This document shows positions 1-9,158 of a DNA stretch of 64,000 nt, piece after piece. Every line of letters starts with the position of its first letter. Positions within the stretch are counted from its first letter, which is position 1. The translations under genes and the position numbers were made by a program. The stretch spans positions 96,011-160,010 of the forward strand of contig DBGO01000012.1 in assembly GCA_002295925.1 (NCBI GenBank), given 5' to 3'. A model generated the notes under the pieces. It was not told the origin of the DNA. It made no database searches and saw only the letters and a list, made by a program, of their open reading frames with translations. This DNA comes from Flavobacteriales bacterium UBA852 (lineage in GTDB: Bacteria; Bacteroidota; Bacteroidia; Flavobacteriales_E; Vicingaceae).

Positions 1-1662
1 GTTGGAAAGTCCTCTTTTTTCAGCTTCCTTCACCCATTCTTCACTGTATCCGTTTCCTTCAAAACGAATATGTTTAGATTCTTTGATGAGCTTTTGAATT
101 TCTTTTAAAAGTGCTTCATCTTTTTTATCACCTTTTTCTATTCTTGCATCCACATTCTTTTTAAATTCACGTAATTGTTTGGCCACTATTGTATTTAAAG
201 CAATCATTGCTGAAGCACAGTTAGCCGATGAACCTACGGCTCTGAATTCAAATTTATTCCCAGTAAAGGCAAAAGGTGATGTGCGGTTTCTGTCGGTATT
301 ATCCAATAAAATTTGTGGAATTTTACCAATGTTCAACTTCAACTCTGTTTTGTCTTCGGGTGTCATTTTACCGGCTTTTACATTTTCTTCTACCATATCC
401 AACAACTCTGTCAGTTTTGAACCGATAAACACAGAGATAATTGCCGGTGGTGCTTCATTTGCGCCCAAACGATGATCGTTTCCTGCACTTGCTATACTTG
501 CTCTTAAAATATCTGCATTATCGGCAATGGCTTTAATGGTATTAACAAAAAAGGTTAAAAACCTGAGGTTTGATTTCGGGTTTTTTCCCGGACCCAATAA
601 GTTTACGCCGGTATTGGTAGCCAACGACCAGTTATTGTGTTTACCTGAACCATTTAAGCCCGCAAATGGTTTTTCGTGCAATAAAACTCTAAAATCGTGA
701 TTTTTGGCTACTTTTTCTAATAAATCCATCAATAATACATTGTGGTCGTTAGCCAAATTGGTTTCTTCAAATACAGGTGCAACTTCAAACTGATTTGGAG
801 CCACCTCGTTATGGCGTGTTGTTACCGGAATTCCCAATAAATGCGCCTGAGTCTCGAAATCACGCATAAAAGCATTCACTCGTTCGGGAATTGAACCAAA
901 ATAATGGTCATCCAACTGCTGACCTTTTGCCGGGTTGTGTCCGACCAATGCGCGTCCTGCCAACTGTAAATCAGGTCGGGCGTTAAATAATGCTTTGTCT
1001 ATCAAAAAATATTCTTGCTCCCAACCAAGAGTAGGATTTACTTTTGTAACATTTTTGTCGAAATATTGGCAAACAGCGGTTGCGGCTTCATCAACGGCGT
1101 GTATGGCTTTTAACAAAGGCATTTTATAATCCAGTGCCTCTCCGGTATAAGAAATAAATATGGTGGGAATACAAAGTGTTTTCCCCATAATAAATGCAGG
1201 AGAAGTTGGGTCCCAAGCGGTATATCCGCGGGCTTCAAAAGTATTTCTTATTCCTCCATTAGGAAAGCTTGATGCATCGGGTTCTTGTTGTACCAATAAA
1301 TCGCCACTGAATTGTTCGATAGCTCTACCATCGGACATGGGTTTTAAAAATGCATCATGTTTTTCGGCAGTTGAGCCGGTCAAAGGTTGAAACCAGTGCG
1401 TATAATGTGTTGCCCCTTTACTTATTGCCCAATCTTTCATGGCTGATGCTACTTGATCGGCAATTTCACGGTCTATTCTGGTTCCGTGATTTATTGAAGC
1501 CATTAAACTTTTGTAAGCTTTCTCGGGCAAAAACTCACGCATTGCCATTTGATTGAATACATTTTGACCATAAAAATCGGATATTTTACCTGCCGGTAAT
1601 TCAATGTGTTTTGGTTTTCTGTTTAACACATCTTCAAGAGCTTTAAAACGTAATGTAGGCAT
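1..1662 (-). CDS. glnN: Glutamine synthetase type III (partial, C-terminus beyond window)
   Basis: The reverse strand reads an open frame from an ATG at 1660-1662 to the window edge, giving the first 554 residues. It begins MPTLRFKALEDVLNRKP and contains KGATHYTHWFQPLTGSTAEK, a hallmark of the GSIII family, which makes glutamine from glutamate, ammonia and ATP in the cytoplasm. GSIII proteins are usually about 700-730 residues, so roughly a quarter is missing to the left. A well-formed promoter lies immediately upstream (1682-1714), leaving a short leader. The gene stands alone here, with no glnB or amt neighbour visible. Identification is confident; only the 3' end is unseen. Confidence 0.93.
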   Translation of the reverse strand, partial: MPTLRFKALEDVLNRKPKHIELPAGKISDFYGQNVFNQMAMREFLPEKAYKSLMASINHGTRIDREIADQVASAMKDWAISKGATHYTHWFQPLTGSTAEKHDAFLKPMSDGRAIEQFSGDLLVQQEPDASSFPNGGIRNTFEARGYTAWDPTSPAFIMGKTLCIPTIFISYTGEALDYKMPLLKAIHAVDEAATAVCQYFDKNVTKVNPTLGWEQEYFLIDKALFNARPDLQLAGRALVGHNPAKGQQLDDHYFGSIPERVNAFMRDFETQAHLLGIPVTTRHNEVAPNQFEVAPVFEETNLANDHNVLLMDLLEKVAKNHDFRVLLHEKPFAGLNGSGKHNNWSLATNTGVNLLGPGKNPKSNLRFLTFFVNTIKAIADNADILRASIASAGNDHRLGANEAPPAIISVFIGSKLTELLDMVEENVKAGKMTPEDKTELKLNIGKIPQILLDNTDRNRTSPFAFTGNKFEFRAVGSSANCASAMIALNTIVAKQLREFKKNVDARIEKGDKKDEALLKEIQKLIKESKHIRFEGNGYSEEWVKEAEKRGLSN

Positions 1663-1681
1663 ATTTTTATATTTTTTTTTA

Positions 1682-1714
1682 CAAAACTATAAAATTTTAA
1701 GGGGGTAATTCAAA
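1682..1714 (-). promoter_or_regulatory. Bacteroidota-type promoter for glnN
   Basis: On the reverse strand TTTG (1711-1714) is followed after 21 bases by TAGTTTTG (1682-1689). This matches the Bacteroidota primary-sigma consensus TTTG-N19-21-TAnnTTTG. The -7 box lies 20 bases before the glnN ATG. The spacer contains an ACCCCC tract that is one arm of a larger inverted repeat. Confidence 0.72.
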
Positions 1715-1753
1715 TTTTTAAACTATTTTTTATCAACACACCCCCTAAATTTT
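1691..1753. repeat. Imperfect inverted repeat around the glnN promoter
   Basis: AAAATTTTAAGGGGGT (1691-1706) is mirrored by ACCCCCTAAATTTT (1740-1753), with a two-base bulge and about 33 bases between the arms. One arm lies between the -7 and -33 boxes of the glnN promoter and the other upstream of it. It could be an operator pair or chance; no known regulator motif is recognised. Confidence 0.4.
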
Positions 1754-1891
1754 ACCTCTAATTTTTAAAATATCAATTCAAAAACACATCACTAATTTCA
1801 TTTAGCTTTCAAACCGTTCATCAATTTTATTATTGAAATATATAATTGAATGAGTACTTTTATGGTCAATACTTTCAAATATTTATTTACT

Positions 1892-4246
1892 ATGAAAAAG
1901 ATTTTTACACTTTTAACTGTCGCATGTTTTATCTTAACTGCCTCAGCTCAAATGAATATGACGCAATTAGGGAAGCTATCTTACCCTAGTCAAAGAGGAA
2001 ACTTATCCGACATTTGGGGATATGTGGATGAAAATGGAAACGAATATGCCTGCGTTGGATTGGAAAATGGAGTTTCAATAGTAGATGTTACCAATCCGTC
2101 CAATCCGGTTGAAGTATTTTGGACTACAGGTACAAACACCATTTGGCGTGATTTAAAAACTTGGGGAGATTATTTATATGTAACCAATGAAGGTGGAAAC
2201 GGTTTAATGATTATTGATTTATCGCCTTTACCCAACAGCACTAATTTGACAGTAACAAATTATACCGGTGTTAATTACGCTTTTAATACTGCGCATAATT
2301 TATATATTGACGAAAACGGAGTATGTTATATATTTGGTGCTGATTACGGCAATGGTGGAGCAATAATGTTAGATGTAGCAACTAATCCCGGAAACCCTAT
2401 TGAATTGGGTGTTTTTGACACTTATTATTTACACGATGGAATGGCAAGAGGTGATACATTGTGGGGCGGTGCAATAAACGACGGCTTTTTGGTTGCCATT
2501 GATGTATCAAATAAAACAAATCCTACAATTTTAGCAACACATAACACGCCCAGTAACTTTACACACAACTGTTGGATTTCTGATGACGGGAATACATTAT
2601 TTACTACAGATGAAGTTTCTGACGGTTATATTGGTGCATACGATGTATCTAATTTATCAAATATTACCGAAATTGACCGAGTGCAATCTTCTCCGGGGCA
2701 AAATGTTATACCACACAATACCCATGTAAACGGAAATTTCATAGTTACTTCTTATTACAGAGATGGTGTAGTTGTTCACGATGCAACATATCCCTCAAAT
2801 TTAATTGAAGTAGGAAATTTCGATACCAGTCCTTTATACAGCGGCGACGGATTTAATGGTTGCTGGGGAGTTTACCCATGGTTGCCCAGCGGAAACATTA
2901 TTGCTTCAGACATTGAAGAAGGACTTTATATTTTGGGAATTACCTATACACAAGCTTGTTATATAGAGGGAACGGTAACCGATTTAAATACAACTGCACC
3001 TATAAGCAATGTGCAAGTAGAAATTCTTACTTCAAATAATGTATCCTACACTAATCTTAATGGGTATTACCAAACTGGAATTTTAACTGCCGGAACATAT
3101 AATATTGTATATTCGGCAGCCGGATACCGAAACGACACTGCTTACAATGTAAACCTTCAAAACGGAGTAATGGTAACTCAAAATATGCAATTACAACCAA
3201 TTGTCCCCATTACGTTGAATGGTCAGGTGTTAGAAAACGGTACACAAACGCCAATTGCCAATGCTCAGGTTTTAATTGAAAACAGCCAAACAAGCTACAC
3301 AGCAACAACCGATAATAATGGAAATTTCACTGTTACCGGATTTTATGAAGGTTCTTATAATGTTACCGTAGGAAAATGGGGATATATTACCGATTGTACA
3401 AATAATGTTTATTTGGATGGACAAAGCGCTTATACTGTATATCTTGACAAAGGATATTATGATGATTTTGCTTTGGATTTCGGATGGACTGTTTCAGGAG
3501 ATGCTTCAACCGGAATATGGGAAAGAGATGACCCTTTAGGCACGATTACCACCAATAATGAGCAATCAAACCCTAATGTTGATGCTACCGGAGATTGTTC
3601 TGACAAAGCTTATGTAACGGGAAATGCCGGCGGCGGCGTGGGTGATGATGATGTTGACGGAGGAATTACCATTCTTAAATCCCCGGTTTTTGATTTAACT
3701 GCCTATCAAGAGCCAATTGTAAATTATTACCGTTGGTTTTTCAATGCCGGAGGTTTTGGCACACCAAACGATTCGTTAAACATTTACATAGATAACGGCA
3801 CACAAAAAGTATTGGTAAAAAGCATTACTTCATCTGACAATAATCTTTCTGTATGGAAAAAGGAATTTTTCAAAGTGTCGGATTATGTAACACCAAATGC
3901 CAATATGCGTTTTATTGTTACGGCAAGCGACTATTCTCCCGGACATATTGTAGAAGGCGGTTTAGATATATTTGAAGTAACCGACAATTATCCTGCAGGC
4001 ATTGGTAATTTTCCTGCAAATGAATTATCTGTTTATCCAAATCCTGCAAATGATTACCTGTCTATTTCTACAAATAAATCAATAACAAATTACACTATAT
4101 TCTCGCTTGACGGAAAACTTATAAAACAAAGAACTTTGAGTAATAAAATGATTAATATTTCTGACATTGCCCAAGGTATCTACTTATTGCAATTATTTAC
4201 AGCTGAAAATAATAAAATGAAGCCCATTAAATTTATCAAGCAATAA
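1892..4246 (+). CDS. Choice-of-anchor B type surface protein with T9SS sorting domain
   Basis: A secreted protein of 784 residues. The start at 1892 is chosen because it gives a clean signal peptide (MKKIFTLLTVACFILTASAQ); the frame extends 14 codons further upstream without signal-like character. Residues about 20-360 carry LVIVD-like beta-propeller repeats such as SIVDVTNPSNPVEVF and AYDVSNLSNITEID, typical of choice-of-anchor B proteins. Two carboxypeptidase-regulatory-like domains follow (about 365-535, for example IEGTVTDLNTTAPISNVQVE), then a beta-sandwich region and a T9SS type A tail (YPNPANDYLSIS). It is probably exported and attached to the cell surface. No catalytic residues are apparent. 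It is monocistronic and ends at a strong terminator. Confidence 0.85.
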   Translation: MKKIFTLLTVACFILTASAQMNMTQLGKLSYPSQRGNLSDIWGYVDENGNEYACVGLENGVSIVDVTNPSNPVEVFWTTGTNTIWRDLKTWGDYLYVTNEGGNGLMIIDLSPLPNSTNLTVTNYTGVNYAFNTAHNLYIDENGVCYIFGADYGNGGAIMLDVATNPGNPIELGVFDTYYLHDGMARGDTLWGGAINDGFLVAIDVSNKTNPTILATHNTPSNFTHNCWISDDGNTLFTTDEVSDGYIGAYDVSNLSNITEIDRVQSSPGQNVIPHNTHVNGNFIVTSYYRDGVVVHDATYPSNLIEVGNFDTSPLYSGDGFNGCWGVYPWLPSGNIIASDIEEGLYILGITYTQACYIEGTVTDLNTTAPISNVQVEILTSNNVSYTNLNGYYQTGILTAGTYNIVYSAAGYRNDTAYNVNLQNGVMVTQNMQLQPIVPITLNGQVLENGTQTPIANAQVLIENSQTSYTATTDNNGNFTVTGFYEGSYNVTVGKWGYITDCTNNVYLDGQSAYTVYLDKGYYDDFALDFGWTVSGDASTGIWERDDPLGTITTNNEQSNPNVDATGDCSDKAYVTGNAGGGVGDDDVDGGITILKSPVFDLTAYQEPIVNYYRWFFNAGGFGTPNDSLNIYIDNGTQKVLVKSITSSDNNLSVWKKEFFKVSDYVTPNANMRFIVTASDYSPGHIVEGGLDIFEVTDNYPAGIGNFPANELSVYPNPANDYLSISTNKSITNYTIFSLDGKLIKQRTLSNKMINISDIAQGIYLLQLFTAENNKMKPIKFIKQ

Positions 4247-4271
4247 AAAGTAACAGCTTCAAAATTATTTG

Positions 4272-4304
4272 CACCCCGTTTGATTTTAAACGGGGTGTTT
4301 TATT
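4272..4304. terminator. Bidirectional terminator between convergent genes
   Basis: CACCCCGTTT (4272-4281) pairs perfectly with AAACGGGGTG (4288-4297) around a six-base loop, followed by a T-rich tail. It lies between the T9SS protein gene and the convergent hydrolase gene, whose stop codon is inside the T tail. Confidence 0.85.
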
Positions 4305-5106
4305 TTAACATTTCATCTAAATAAGGAAATAAATTCTCTCCCAATAAATTATGTCCTTTTTCAATAATTACCCTTTTAACATTATTTCCGGTTTTACTGA
4401 TTAAAAAATCGGCAAATTGTGGTTTGATAACAGAATCATATTTTCCGAAAATCAGCAAAACAGGCGTATGATATTTATTTAACAGAAAAGCAATTCGTTT
4501 CATATCGGGTGTTAAGTTTTTATGCGCTATCCAAACATCGTAAACTAATTGTCTTTTTTCTTTATTTACCAATTGATGAAAAACAAATTTTTTTAAACCG
4601 TTGGGAACCAAATACAATTTATTCAACACTTTTACCGAGTTTAAAAACCACATAGGATTAGGAACAATATAATCGCGATAAATTTTGGATGCCAACCGAT
4701 TATTGCTGACTAAATTATACCACGTACTTATTCGAATCCCGTCGGGAGCGGCTAATATCACTTTGGATAGTTTTGGGGCAAAAAGTTTATATAAGCACAA
4801 GGCAACTTTACCACCCAAGCTGTAACCAAACAAACCAAAAGAATGAATAGCATATTTTTTAAAAAATGCATCAAACAATTCCTTTAATTCTTGTTTATTA
4901 ATTGAAACTTGTGTTTTTACTTGACTATTTCCGTGATAAAATAAGTTAAACGAATAAAAAGTATAATTATCGCCGTATCGCTTATTTAAAAAATCAAAAT
5001 CATTGGCATGCCGACCAAATCCATGAAAACAAAGTAACACTTTCTTGCCCTTTCCAAACTGCTTAAATTCAAGCACATAACTATTATATTCAAATTGTTT
5101 TAACAT
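4300..5106 (-). CDS. Alpha/beta hydrolase
   Basis: A 268-residue alpha/beta hydrolase-fold protein. It shows the oxyanion-side HGFGRHANDF motif, the nucleophile elbow GYSLGG (Ser96), a likely acid in FGKYDS and the catalytic His in EKGHNLL near the C-terminus. No signal peptide is visible, so it should act in the cytoplasm. The substrate cannot be deduced; candidates are esters, thioesters or acyl-carrier cofactors. It is divergent from carB with 93 bases between the starts, and TACTTTTA (5113-5120, reverse strand) is a near-consensus -7 box just upstream. Confidence 0.85.
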   Translation of the reverse strand: MLKQFEYNSYVLEFKQFGKGKKVLLCFHGFGRHANDFDFLNKRYGDNYTFYSFNLFYHGNSQVKTQVSINKQELKELFDAFFKKYAIHSFGLFGYSLGGKVALCLYKLFAPKLSKVILAAPDGIRISTWYNLVSNNRLASKIYRDYIVPNPMWFLNSVKVLNKLYLVPNGLKKFVFHQLVNKEKRQLVYDVWIAHKNLTPDMKRIAFLLNKYHTPVLLIFGKYDSVIKPQFADFLISKTGNNVKRVIIEKGHNLLGENLFPYLDEMLK

Positions 5107-5199
5107 TGTTGATAAAAGTATTTTTTTTTTCGGTTATCCGATAGTAATTTCGTGCCAATTTAACCATAAGTATTTAAAAAAATTAAAAAAAAAATCGTT

Positions 5200-8019
5200 A
5201 TGCCAAAAGACCCTTCCATTAAGCACGTATTAATAATAGGCAGCGGACCAATAGTCATCGGTCAAGCTTGCGAATTTGATTATTCAGGCTCACAAGCCGC
5301 TCGCTCTTTAAGAGAAGAAGGAATTGAAGTAACATTAATCAACTCTAATCCGGCAACTATTATGACCGACAAAGTAGTTGCCGACAATGTTTATTTGGAA
5401 CCGCTGGAACCCGAAAGTATTGAAAAAATATTACAAGAACATGATATTGATGCCGTTTTGCCAACCATGGGAGGTCAAACGGCATTAAATTTAGCCATAA
5501 AATGTGATGAACTCGGTATTTGGGAAAAATATGGCGTAAAAATGATTGGTGTAGATATTAATGCCATTGAAATTACTGAAAATAGAGAATCTTTCAGGAA
5601 ATTAATGTCCGAATTAGGTATTGGAATGGCGCCACAAGCTACAGCAAAATCTTTCTTGGAAGGAAAAGAAGCGGCGCAAAAATTTGGCTTTCCGCTTTGT
5701 ATTCGTGCCTCCTACACATTAGGAGGTGCAGGAGCTTCTATTGTGTATAATCAGGAAGATTTTGACAAACTCTTAACACGTGGATTGCACTTATCTCCTA
5801 TTCACGAGGTAATGATTGACAAAGCCGTAATCGGTTGGAAAGAATACGAATTGGAGCTATTACGCGATAAAAATGATAATGTTATTATTATTTGTTCCAT
5901 TGAAAATATGGACCCGATGGGTATTCACACCGGAGATTCCATAACGGTTGCTCCGGCAATGACATTATCCGATACCACATACCAAAAGATGCGCGATATG
6001 GCCATAAAAATGATGCGTGCCATTGGAGATTTCGCCGGTGGTTGTAATGTGCAATTTGCAGTAAGTCCCGACGAAAAAGAAGAAATCATTGCCATAGAAA
6101 TCAATCCTCGTGTTTCGCGTTCTTCAGCATTAGCCTCTAAAGCAACCGGATATCCTATTGCAAAAATTGCAGCCAAATTAGCTATAGGTTATCATTTGGA
6201 TGAATTAAATAATCAAATTACCAAAACAACTTCGGCTTACTTTGAGCCAACGCTTGATTATGTAATTGTTAAAATTCCGCGATGGAACTTTAATAAATTT
6301 AAAGGTGCTGACCGCGAATTGGGACTGCAAATGAAATCGGTGGGTGAAGTAATGGGAATTGGAAGAAGCTTTCAGGAAGCACTGCAAAAAGCTTGTCAAT
6401 CATTAGAAATAAACCGAAACGGGTTAGGTGCCGACGGAAAAGAATTGACCGACCAAGACAAAATTTTGAACAGTCTTAAACACCCAAGTTGGAACAGACT
6501 TTTCCACTTATATGATGCCTTAAAATTAGGTATCCCTATGCGAACGGTTCACGATATTACCAAAATTGACAAATGGTTTTTACATCAAATTGAAGACCTG
6601 ATAAAATTAGAACAAAAAATAGAACAATACACGCTGGACACAATTCCTAAAGATTTACTTTTTGAAGCCAAGCAAAAAGGTTATGCCGACCGGCAAATTG
6701 CCCATTTGCTGCGATGCTTGGAAAGCGAAGTGCATAACAAGCGAAAAGAAATGGGAATAAACAGAGTGTTTAAGATTGTGGATACTTGCGCTGCCGAATT
6801 TCCTGCAGAAACACCTTACTACTACTCTACTTTTGAAACCGAAAACGAATCATTGCCAAGCAATAAAAAGAAAGTTGTGGTATTAGGTTCAGGACCAAAC
6901 CGCATTGGTCAAGGAATAGAATTTGATTATTGCTGTGTGCACGGCGTATTGGCTGCCAAAGAATGCGGCTACGAAACAATTATGATAAACTGTAACCCCG
7001 AAACCGTATCTACCGATTTTGATACGGCCGACAAACTTTATTTTGAACCGGTTTTTTGGGAACATATTTATGATATTATTCAACATGAAAAACCCGAAGG
7101 GGTGATTGTCCAATTAGGTGGACAAACCGCTCTAAAATTAGCCGAAAAACTTACCAAATACGGTATTAAAATTTTAGGTACTTCATACGATGCCTTGGAT
7201 TTAGCCGAAGACAGAGGTGAGTTTTCATCCTTGTTAAAAGAATTGGATATTCCTTATCCTAAATTCGGTTCTGTAACAACGGCAGATGAAGCCGTTGAAC
7301 TGAGCAAAGAATTGGGCTTTCCTCTTTTGGTTCGACCATCTTATGTATTGGGCGGTCAAGGAATGAAAATTGTTATTAACGAAGATGAACTGGAAAAGCA
7401 CGTAGTAGAGATTTTGAAAGATTTACCACGAAACACTAATATCTTACTCGACCATTTTCTTGACGGAGCAATTGAAGCAGAAGCCGATGCCATTTGCGAT
7501 GGCGAAAACACTTATATTATAGGTATTATGCAACATATTGAACCGGCGGGCATTCACTCAGGCGACTCGTATGCAGTACTTCCTCCTTACAACTTGGGCG
7601 ATTTAATTATTCAACAAATAGAAGATTACACTAAGCGAATTGCCGTAGCACTTAGAACAGTTGGGCTTATCAACATACAGTTTGCCATAAAAGACGACAA
7701 AGTATATGTTATTGAAGCCAATCCGCGGGCAAGTAGAACAGTACCGTTCATATCAAAAGCATACGATGAACCTTATGTGAATTACGCTACCAAAGTAATG
7801 CTGGGTGAGAAAAAAGTGACAGATTTCAAATTCCAACCGCGAAAAAGAGGTTATGCCATAAAAATTCCGGTTTTCTCGTTTGATAAATTTCCGGACGTAA
7901 ATAAAGAATTAGGCCCGGAGATGAAATCTACCGGAGAAGGCATAAGATTTATAGAAAACCTCAACGATAAGTATTTCAGAAAAATTTATACCGAAAGGAA
8001 TTTATATTTAAGTCGATAA
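5200..8019 (+). CDS. carB: Carbamoyl phosphate synthase large subunit, lacking the regulatory domain
   Basis: A 939-residue CarB that makes carbamoyl phosphate from bicarbonate, ammonia (from CarA-bound glutamine) and two ATP, for pyrimidine and arginine synthesis. The two homologous synthetase halves are clear: the first opens with VLIIGSGPIVIGQACEFDYS, the second (from about residue 555) with VVVLGSGPNRIGQGIEFDY. Each ATP-grasp domain has its IEINPR or VIEANPR metal site (both ending in SR). The chain stops about 25 residues after LGPEMKSTGE, where E. coli-type enzymes (about 1070 residues) continue into the MGS-like allosteric domain that binds UMP and ornithine. The end is followed by a terminator, so this is a natural stop. 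carA is not in the window. TAATTTCG (5145-5152) may be the -7 box. Confidence 0.96.
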   Translation: MPKDPSIKHVLIIGSGPIVIGQACEFDYSGSQAARSLREEGIEVTLINSNPATIMTDKVVADNVYLEPLEPESIEKILQEHDIDAVLPTMGGQTALNLAIKCDELGIWEKYGVKMIGVDINAIEITENRESFRKLMSELGIGMAPQATAKSFLEGKEAAQKFGFPLCIRASYTLGGAGASIVYNQEDFDKLLTRGLHLSPIHEVMIDKAVIGWKEYELELLRDKNDNVIIICSIENMDPMGIHTGDSITVAPAMTLSDTTYQKMRDMAIKMMRAIGDFAGGCNVQFAVSPDEKEEIIAIEINPRVSRSSALASKATGYPIAKIAAKLAIGYHLDELNNQITKTTSAYFEPTLDYVIVKIPRWNFNKFKGADRELGLQMKSVGEVMGIGRSFQEALQKACQSLEINRNGLGADGKELTDQDKILNSLKHPSWNRLFHLYDALKLGIPMRTVHDITKIDKWFLHQIEDLIKLEQKIEQYTLDTIPKDLLFEAKQKGYADRQIAHLLRCLESEVHNKRKEMGINRVFKIVDTCAAEFPAETPYYYSTFETENESLPSNKKKVVVLGSGPNRIGQGIEFDYCCVHGVLAAKECGYETIMINCNPETVSTDFDTADKLYFEPVFWEHIYDIIQHEKPEGVIVQLGGQTALKLAEKLTKYGIKILGTSYDALDLAEDRGEFSSLLKELDIPYPKFGSVTTADEAVELSKELGFPLLVRPSYVLGGQGMKIVINEDELEKHVVEILKDLPRNTNILLDHFLDGAIEAEADAICDGENTYIIGIMQHIEPAGIHSGDSYAVLPPYNLGDLIIQQIEDYTKRIAVALRTVGLINIQFAIKDDKVYVIEANPRASRTVPFISKAYDEPYVNYATKVMLGEKKVTDFKFQPRKRGYAIKIPVFSFDKFPDVNKELGPEMKSTGEGIRFIENLNDKYFRKIYTERNLYLSR

Positions 8020-8024
8020 TTTCA

Positions 8025-8057
8025 AATCCCGTTCTGCGAAGAGCGGGATTTTTTATT
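8025..8057 (+). terminator. Terminator after carB
   Basis: AATCCCGTTC (8025-8034) pairs with GAGCGGGATT (8041-8050), with one G-T pair and a six-base loop, followed by a T-rich tail. It lies six bases after the carB stop and just before the convergent gene's stop. Confidence 0.8.
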
Positions 8058-8061
8058 TCAA

Positions 8062-8742
8062 TTAAACTTCATCATCTTTTGAGAACTGAAAACCTAATCG
8101 TTTGGCTGTTTTCACACGAAGAGCTCGCGAAGCATTAGATATTTGTGAAAGCGAAACCACACTTACCGCATCATAAGGCGGTGTAAGCAAATCAAAATCC
8201 AAGGCATATAAAATGGCTGATTCTACTATCTGGGTGGCTTTTGATTTAGTTATTTTTTCTTCGGAAAAATTATTATACAAATAGCCCAATTGCCTTTTCC
8301 CTTCAACAAAATAATGACTTTCATGGTTGATAAACACACGGGCTACCATATAACCCAAATCATCTTCACGGTTAAACCGAAAAGAATCGGCAAGGAAATT
8401 ATAAATTTGAATCATCCCACAATAGGCATTGTTTGGGTTGTTATAAACATAAGGCAATTTCCATATCATATGAGATTTATCAAAATCAAACACATTGGTG
8501 TGCATTAAAAATACCAACACATCGCCGGCAATTTGTACATGAAACTCAAATGCTGCTTTTTCAATAAATTTCACCGGTATTTCGGGATTCTTTTTATGTA
8601 CACGTTGCTCAATATCTTCTATTAATGCTTTTGTTACTTCTTTAAACAAAGCAAATTTTTCAATTGTATTTTTATAAACTTTTCGTTTTATCCCTCCTTT
8701 TTCAAGAATTGTATCTACAATTAGTTTTTTAGAATTTGTCAT
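8062..8742 (-). CDS. Conserved hypothetical protein
   Basis: A 226-residue soluble protein I cannot assign to a named family. It has no signal peptide or membrane segment. The N-terminus is rich in charged helix (residues 1-60). The middle has aromatic-rich stretches (DKSHMIWKLPYVYNNPNNAY; NHESHYFVEGKRQLGYLYNN) and the C-terminus is basic (RALRVKTAKRLGFQF). It reads as a well-formed protein with codon use like its neighbours, not a shadow frame. It is convergent with carB and divergent from the cbb3 locus. A near-consensus TATTTTTA lies about 20 bases upstream of its ATG on the reverse strand. Confidence 0.7.
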   Translation of the reverse strand: MTNSKKLIVDTILEKGGIKRKVYKNTIEKFALFKEVTKALIEDIEQRVHKKNPEIPVKFIEKAAFEFHVQIAGDVLVFLMHTNVFDFDKSHMIWKLPYVYNNPNNAYCGMIQIYNFLADSFRFNREDDLGYMVARVFINHESHYFVEGKRQLGYLYNNFSEEKITKSKATQIVESAILYALDFDLLTPPYDAVSVVSLSQISNASRALRVKTAKRLGFQFSKDDEV

Positions 8743-8895
8743 TACATCTTAATATTACTTTTTGTAAAAATAGAGATTTAATATTGTATACAGCAAATAT
8801 AATCATCTCTTCTTTCATTTACCATATTACTATTATATGTATGTAAGCCAATGAAAATAAAAAAATTAAAAAGTCCAATATTTTAAAACCAAAAC

Positions 8896-8938
8896 TGATA
8901 AAAGTCATTTTTTCAATTAATAAAGTAATCTACTTTTG
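8896..8938 (+). promoter_or_regulatory. cbb3 operon promoter with Crp/Fnr-like operator
   Basis: TGATAAAAGTCA (8896-8907) has the TGA-N6-TCA geometry of Crp/Fnr-family sites (Fnr consensus TTGATnnnnATCAA). A perfect -7 box TACTTTTG follows at 8931-8938. If transcription starts about 5 bases after the box, the operator centre lies close to -41.5, the class II activator position. No good -33 element is seen, as expected for an activator-dependent promoter. Oxygen-responsive control of a high-affinity oxidase would fit; this is inference. Confidence 0.6.
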
Positions 8939-8959
8939 ATTAAAAATTACGGAAAGATT

Positions 8960-9142
8960 ATGAGTGTAATCGTCATTTTAATAGCAGCCAGTTTAGTTAT
9001 AGCATTAGCTTTTCTAATTATATTCATCTGGTCTGTTAAGAATGGGCAATATGATGACGATTACACTCCTTCCGTAAGAATTTTATTGGATGATGCAGTA
9101 AAAAACACAAAAGAAGCTAAAAACAATAATAAAGTTGAATAA
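8960..9142 (+). CDS. ccoS: cbb3 oxidase assembly protein CcoS
   Basis: A 60-residue single-span membrane protein (MSVIVILIAASLVIALAFLI then IFIWSVKNGQYDD), typical of CcoS, which is needed to insert heme and copper into cbb3 oxidase. The start at 8960 is preferred to the in-frame codon at 8936 because the latter overlaps the -7 promoter box; GGAAAG precedes the ATG. It is the first gene of the operon. CcoS is often preceded by the copper ATPase gene ccoI, which is not present here. Confidence 0.88.
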   Translation: MSVIVILIAASLVIALAFLIIFIWSVKNGQYDDDYTPSVRILLDDAVKNTKEAKNNNKVE

Positions 9143-9158
9143 TTAAAATCAATACACT

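Noticed and set aside
179..1556. Several plus-strand open frames in the first 1.6 kb
   Set aside because: They lie opposite the glutamine synthetase III gene, which has clear family motifs on the minus strand; they show no family-like sequence of their own.
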